A stretch of DNA of 64,000 nt from Heliocidaris tuberculata (Eukaryota; Echinodermata; Echinoidea; Camarodonta; Echinometridae): NCBI GenBank assembly GCA_025618425.1, contig CM046832.1, forward strand, positions 64,191,279-64,255,278, in the 5' to 3' direction. Shown here one piece after another: positions 62,609-64,000 of the stretch (position 1 is its first letter; each line of letters opens with the position of its first letter). The notes beneath the pieces were generated by a model. That model was not told the origin of the DNA. It saw only the letters and a list, made by a program, of their open reading frames with translations, and did not search any database. The position numbers were made by a program, and so were the translations under genes.

Positions 62609-64000
62609 CGTCGCCTTCATCACGAACCGTCCTCTTTAGCCAAATTTGTGATCTTTTTCATTTTTGAGTTTTTTGCATTTTTCATATGTACTCATGGTTA
62701 TCTTGCATCTGTGCAAGTTTCAGAATCTGAAAATGCGTGGTTACGTAATAATGACAACACTGCAAAGCGTCCTCTCATCAGTAAATGAGATTTATCTGCA
62801 CCACGAAGCGTCCTCTCTTGAATGCGCGCATAGGCTATACACGCGCGCTCCGTACATTAGCACGTGGTGAAGGATCTGTTGGAATTTCTGTTATGTTCTA
62901 TATAAGATGTGATACCGGTAAGCTTGTTTATTCAAAATAGATTGAGTGTAATGAGAAAGCAAAACCCGTTTTCATGTGTTCATTCATTTCAACAATAAAT
63001 AATTCAAATTTATTCCACTGCCTTCCTAGAATAATGTCTCCTACAAACATTAAGGTAACAGTGTTCCTATCGCTTAACTTCTTATGATTGTGGACTGGAG
63101 GTTTGAAATAACACTTAGATCTCTGTGTTTCCTTTGTATGATTAATATTTTGAATTGGAAAAGAAATTATGAATTTAAATACTTTACAAAAATGAAATGA
63201 AATTTGATTTGCTCAATGCAACGATGTAAGTCTAGTGAAGTATTCTGCCGAGCTTATGTGCCTTTGTTGCCATGTCAGAAATACTGTTTTTCACTTTAAA
63301 AAAATATAAAATAATCATTAAAAAAATATCGAAAGGAATTTCATATATTGCTGAAACAAAACCAAAAAAAAATATGATGATATGAAGAAAAGTGGATTTG
63401 TTTGATCATAATATGCGGGCCCTAATAACAAGCATGAATTGAGAATGACTGAAAACTGATGTTGTTAAGCAAAGCAAATTCCCATTAACAAAGGTATGAG
63501 TGAAGGAAGATGGTCTCAAGAAAAGGTTCTCACACGGAGAAATTAAATAATTAGAAAAGGCCTTTGTCATAATGAGAAAAATGGGTGAGGAATCAAGGTC
63601 GGAATTTTTAGTTATTAAAAAGAAATAGTCAAACATCTAAGAAATTTTCATATTAATATAACATTGAGGGAGGGGGGGGGGGATACTTTTTACGTAGTTT
63701 TGAATATTTGAAAACACATATATTTGTGATTCTTTAGCAAGATGGAGAAGAGCCAAATGCCTGTTAAGAATGATTGAGTAATTCTAGAGCAAACTATTTC
63801 CATCAGACATGCCCTTTCTGAAATATCCCCCTAAAAACAAATCTTTAAACGTGCGTGCATAAGGGCACAGAATAGAATTCTCGAGCACTATAGGTAAACA
63901 AGGAGTAGGGAGTAGTAAGCAAACATAAAAATTAAAAAAAATAATGAAATAATAATAGTAAATGTTAATATTAATAATAGGCCTAGTAGTAGTAATATGG

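Larger units (their letters stand above)
57682..64000. other. PDK upstream region, no gene recognised
   Basis: The PDK promoter should lie just right of 57681 but no TATA box or clear initiator stands out. No exon or tRNA gene is recognised. The region is dominated by the SINE-like tandem repeat, AT microsatellites and the 1.2 kb duplication. 62610-64000 is AT-rich with one G run (63667-63681) and an (AAT)n tail. Confidence 0.5.

Overview
The window is nuclear DNA from an animal. It holds four protein-coding genes, all on the minus strand, each broken into short exons by GT-AG introns and separated by several kilobases of AT-rich, repeat-dense sequence. There is no bacterial operon layout, CRISPR array or viral gene block. 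The gene set is generic to animals. The very high density of small inverted-repeat transposons, the frequent TACATGTA-type words, the long homopolymer G runs and the short dispersed TATAGCGC repeats suggest a marine invertebrate, most likely an echinoderm. That placement is inference.

Layout from left to right. (1) 762-5967: the first five coding exons of VPS16, a HOPS/CORVET tethering subunit; the rest lies beyond the left edge. (2) 10092-11384: a complete two-exon COA3 gene (cytochrome c oxidase assembly). (3) 17528-23555: the complete eight-exon coding part of POLR3D (RNA polymerase III subunit RPC4). A probable upstream exon at about 30979-31074 lies across a 7.4 kb intron. (4) 36589-57681: a complete twelve-exon mitochondrial pyruvate dehydrogenase kinase, with an 11.5 kb first intron. 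(5) 57682-64000: no gene seen; satellite-like repeats and a 1.2 kb direct duplication. The genes are housekeeping functions (endolysosomal fusion, complex IV assembly, Pol III transcription, control of pyruvate oxidation). I see no reason to think they form one pathway.

The notable content is the mobile DNA. Many elements can be bounded to the base: TTAA-flanked elements (20888-21295, 26388-27838, 49023-49359, 50155-50743, 53532-54307), a 185 bp element with an 8 bp target duplication and a matching empty site elsewhere in the window (53730-53914), a 961 bp element with an 8 bp duplication (52123-53083), and a GGGG-ended element inserted into a TA-flanked element whose edge lies 8 bases inside a VPS16 intron. 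I do not see a wholly new biological system. The best leads are these nested elements, a TTAA element carrying a frameshifted exon-like ORF, a set of three repeats with an inverted hairpin loop, and a divergent PDK active site.

All exon boundaries were set by eye from reading frame, splice consensus and remembered family similarity. No alignment or database search was run.
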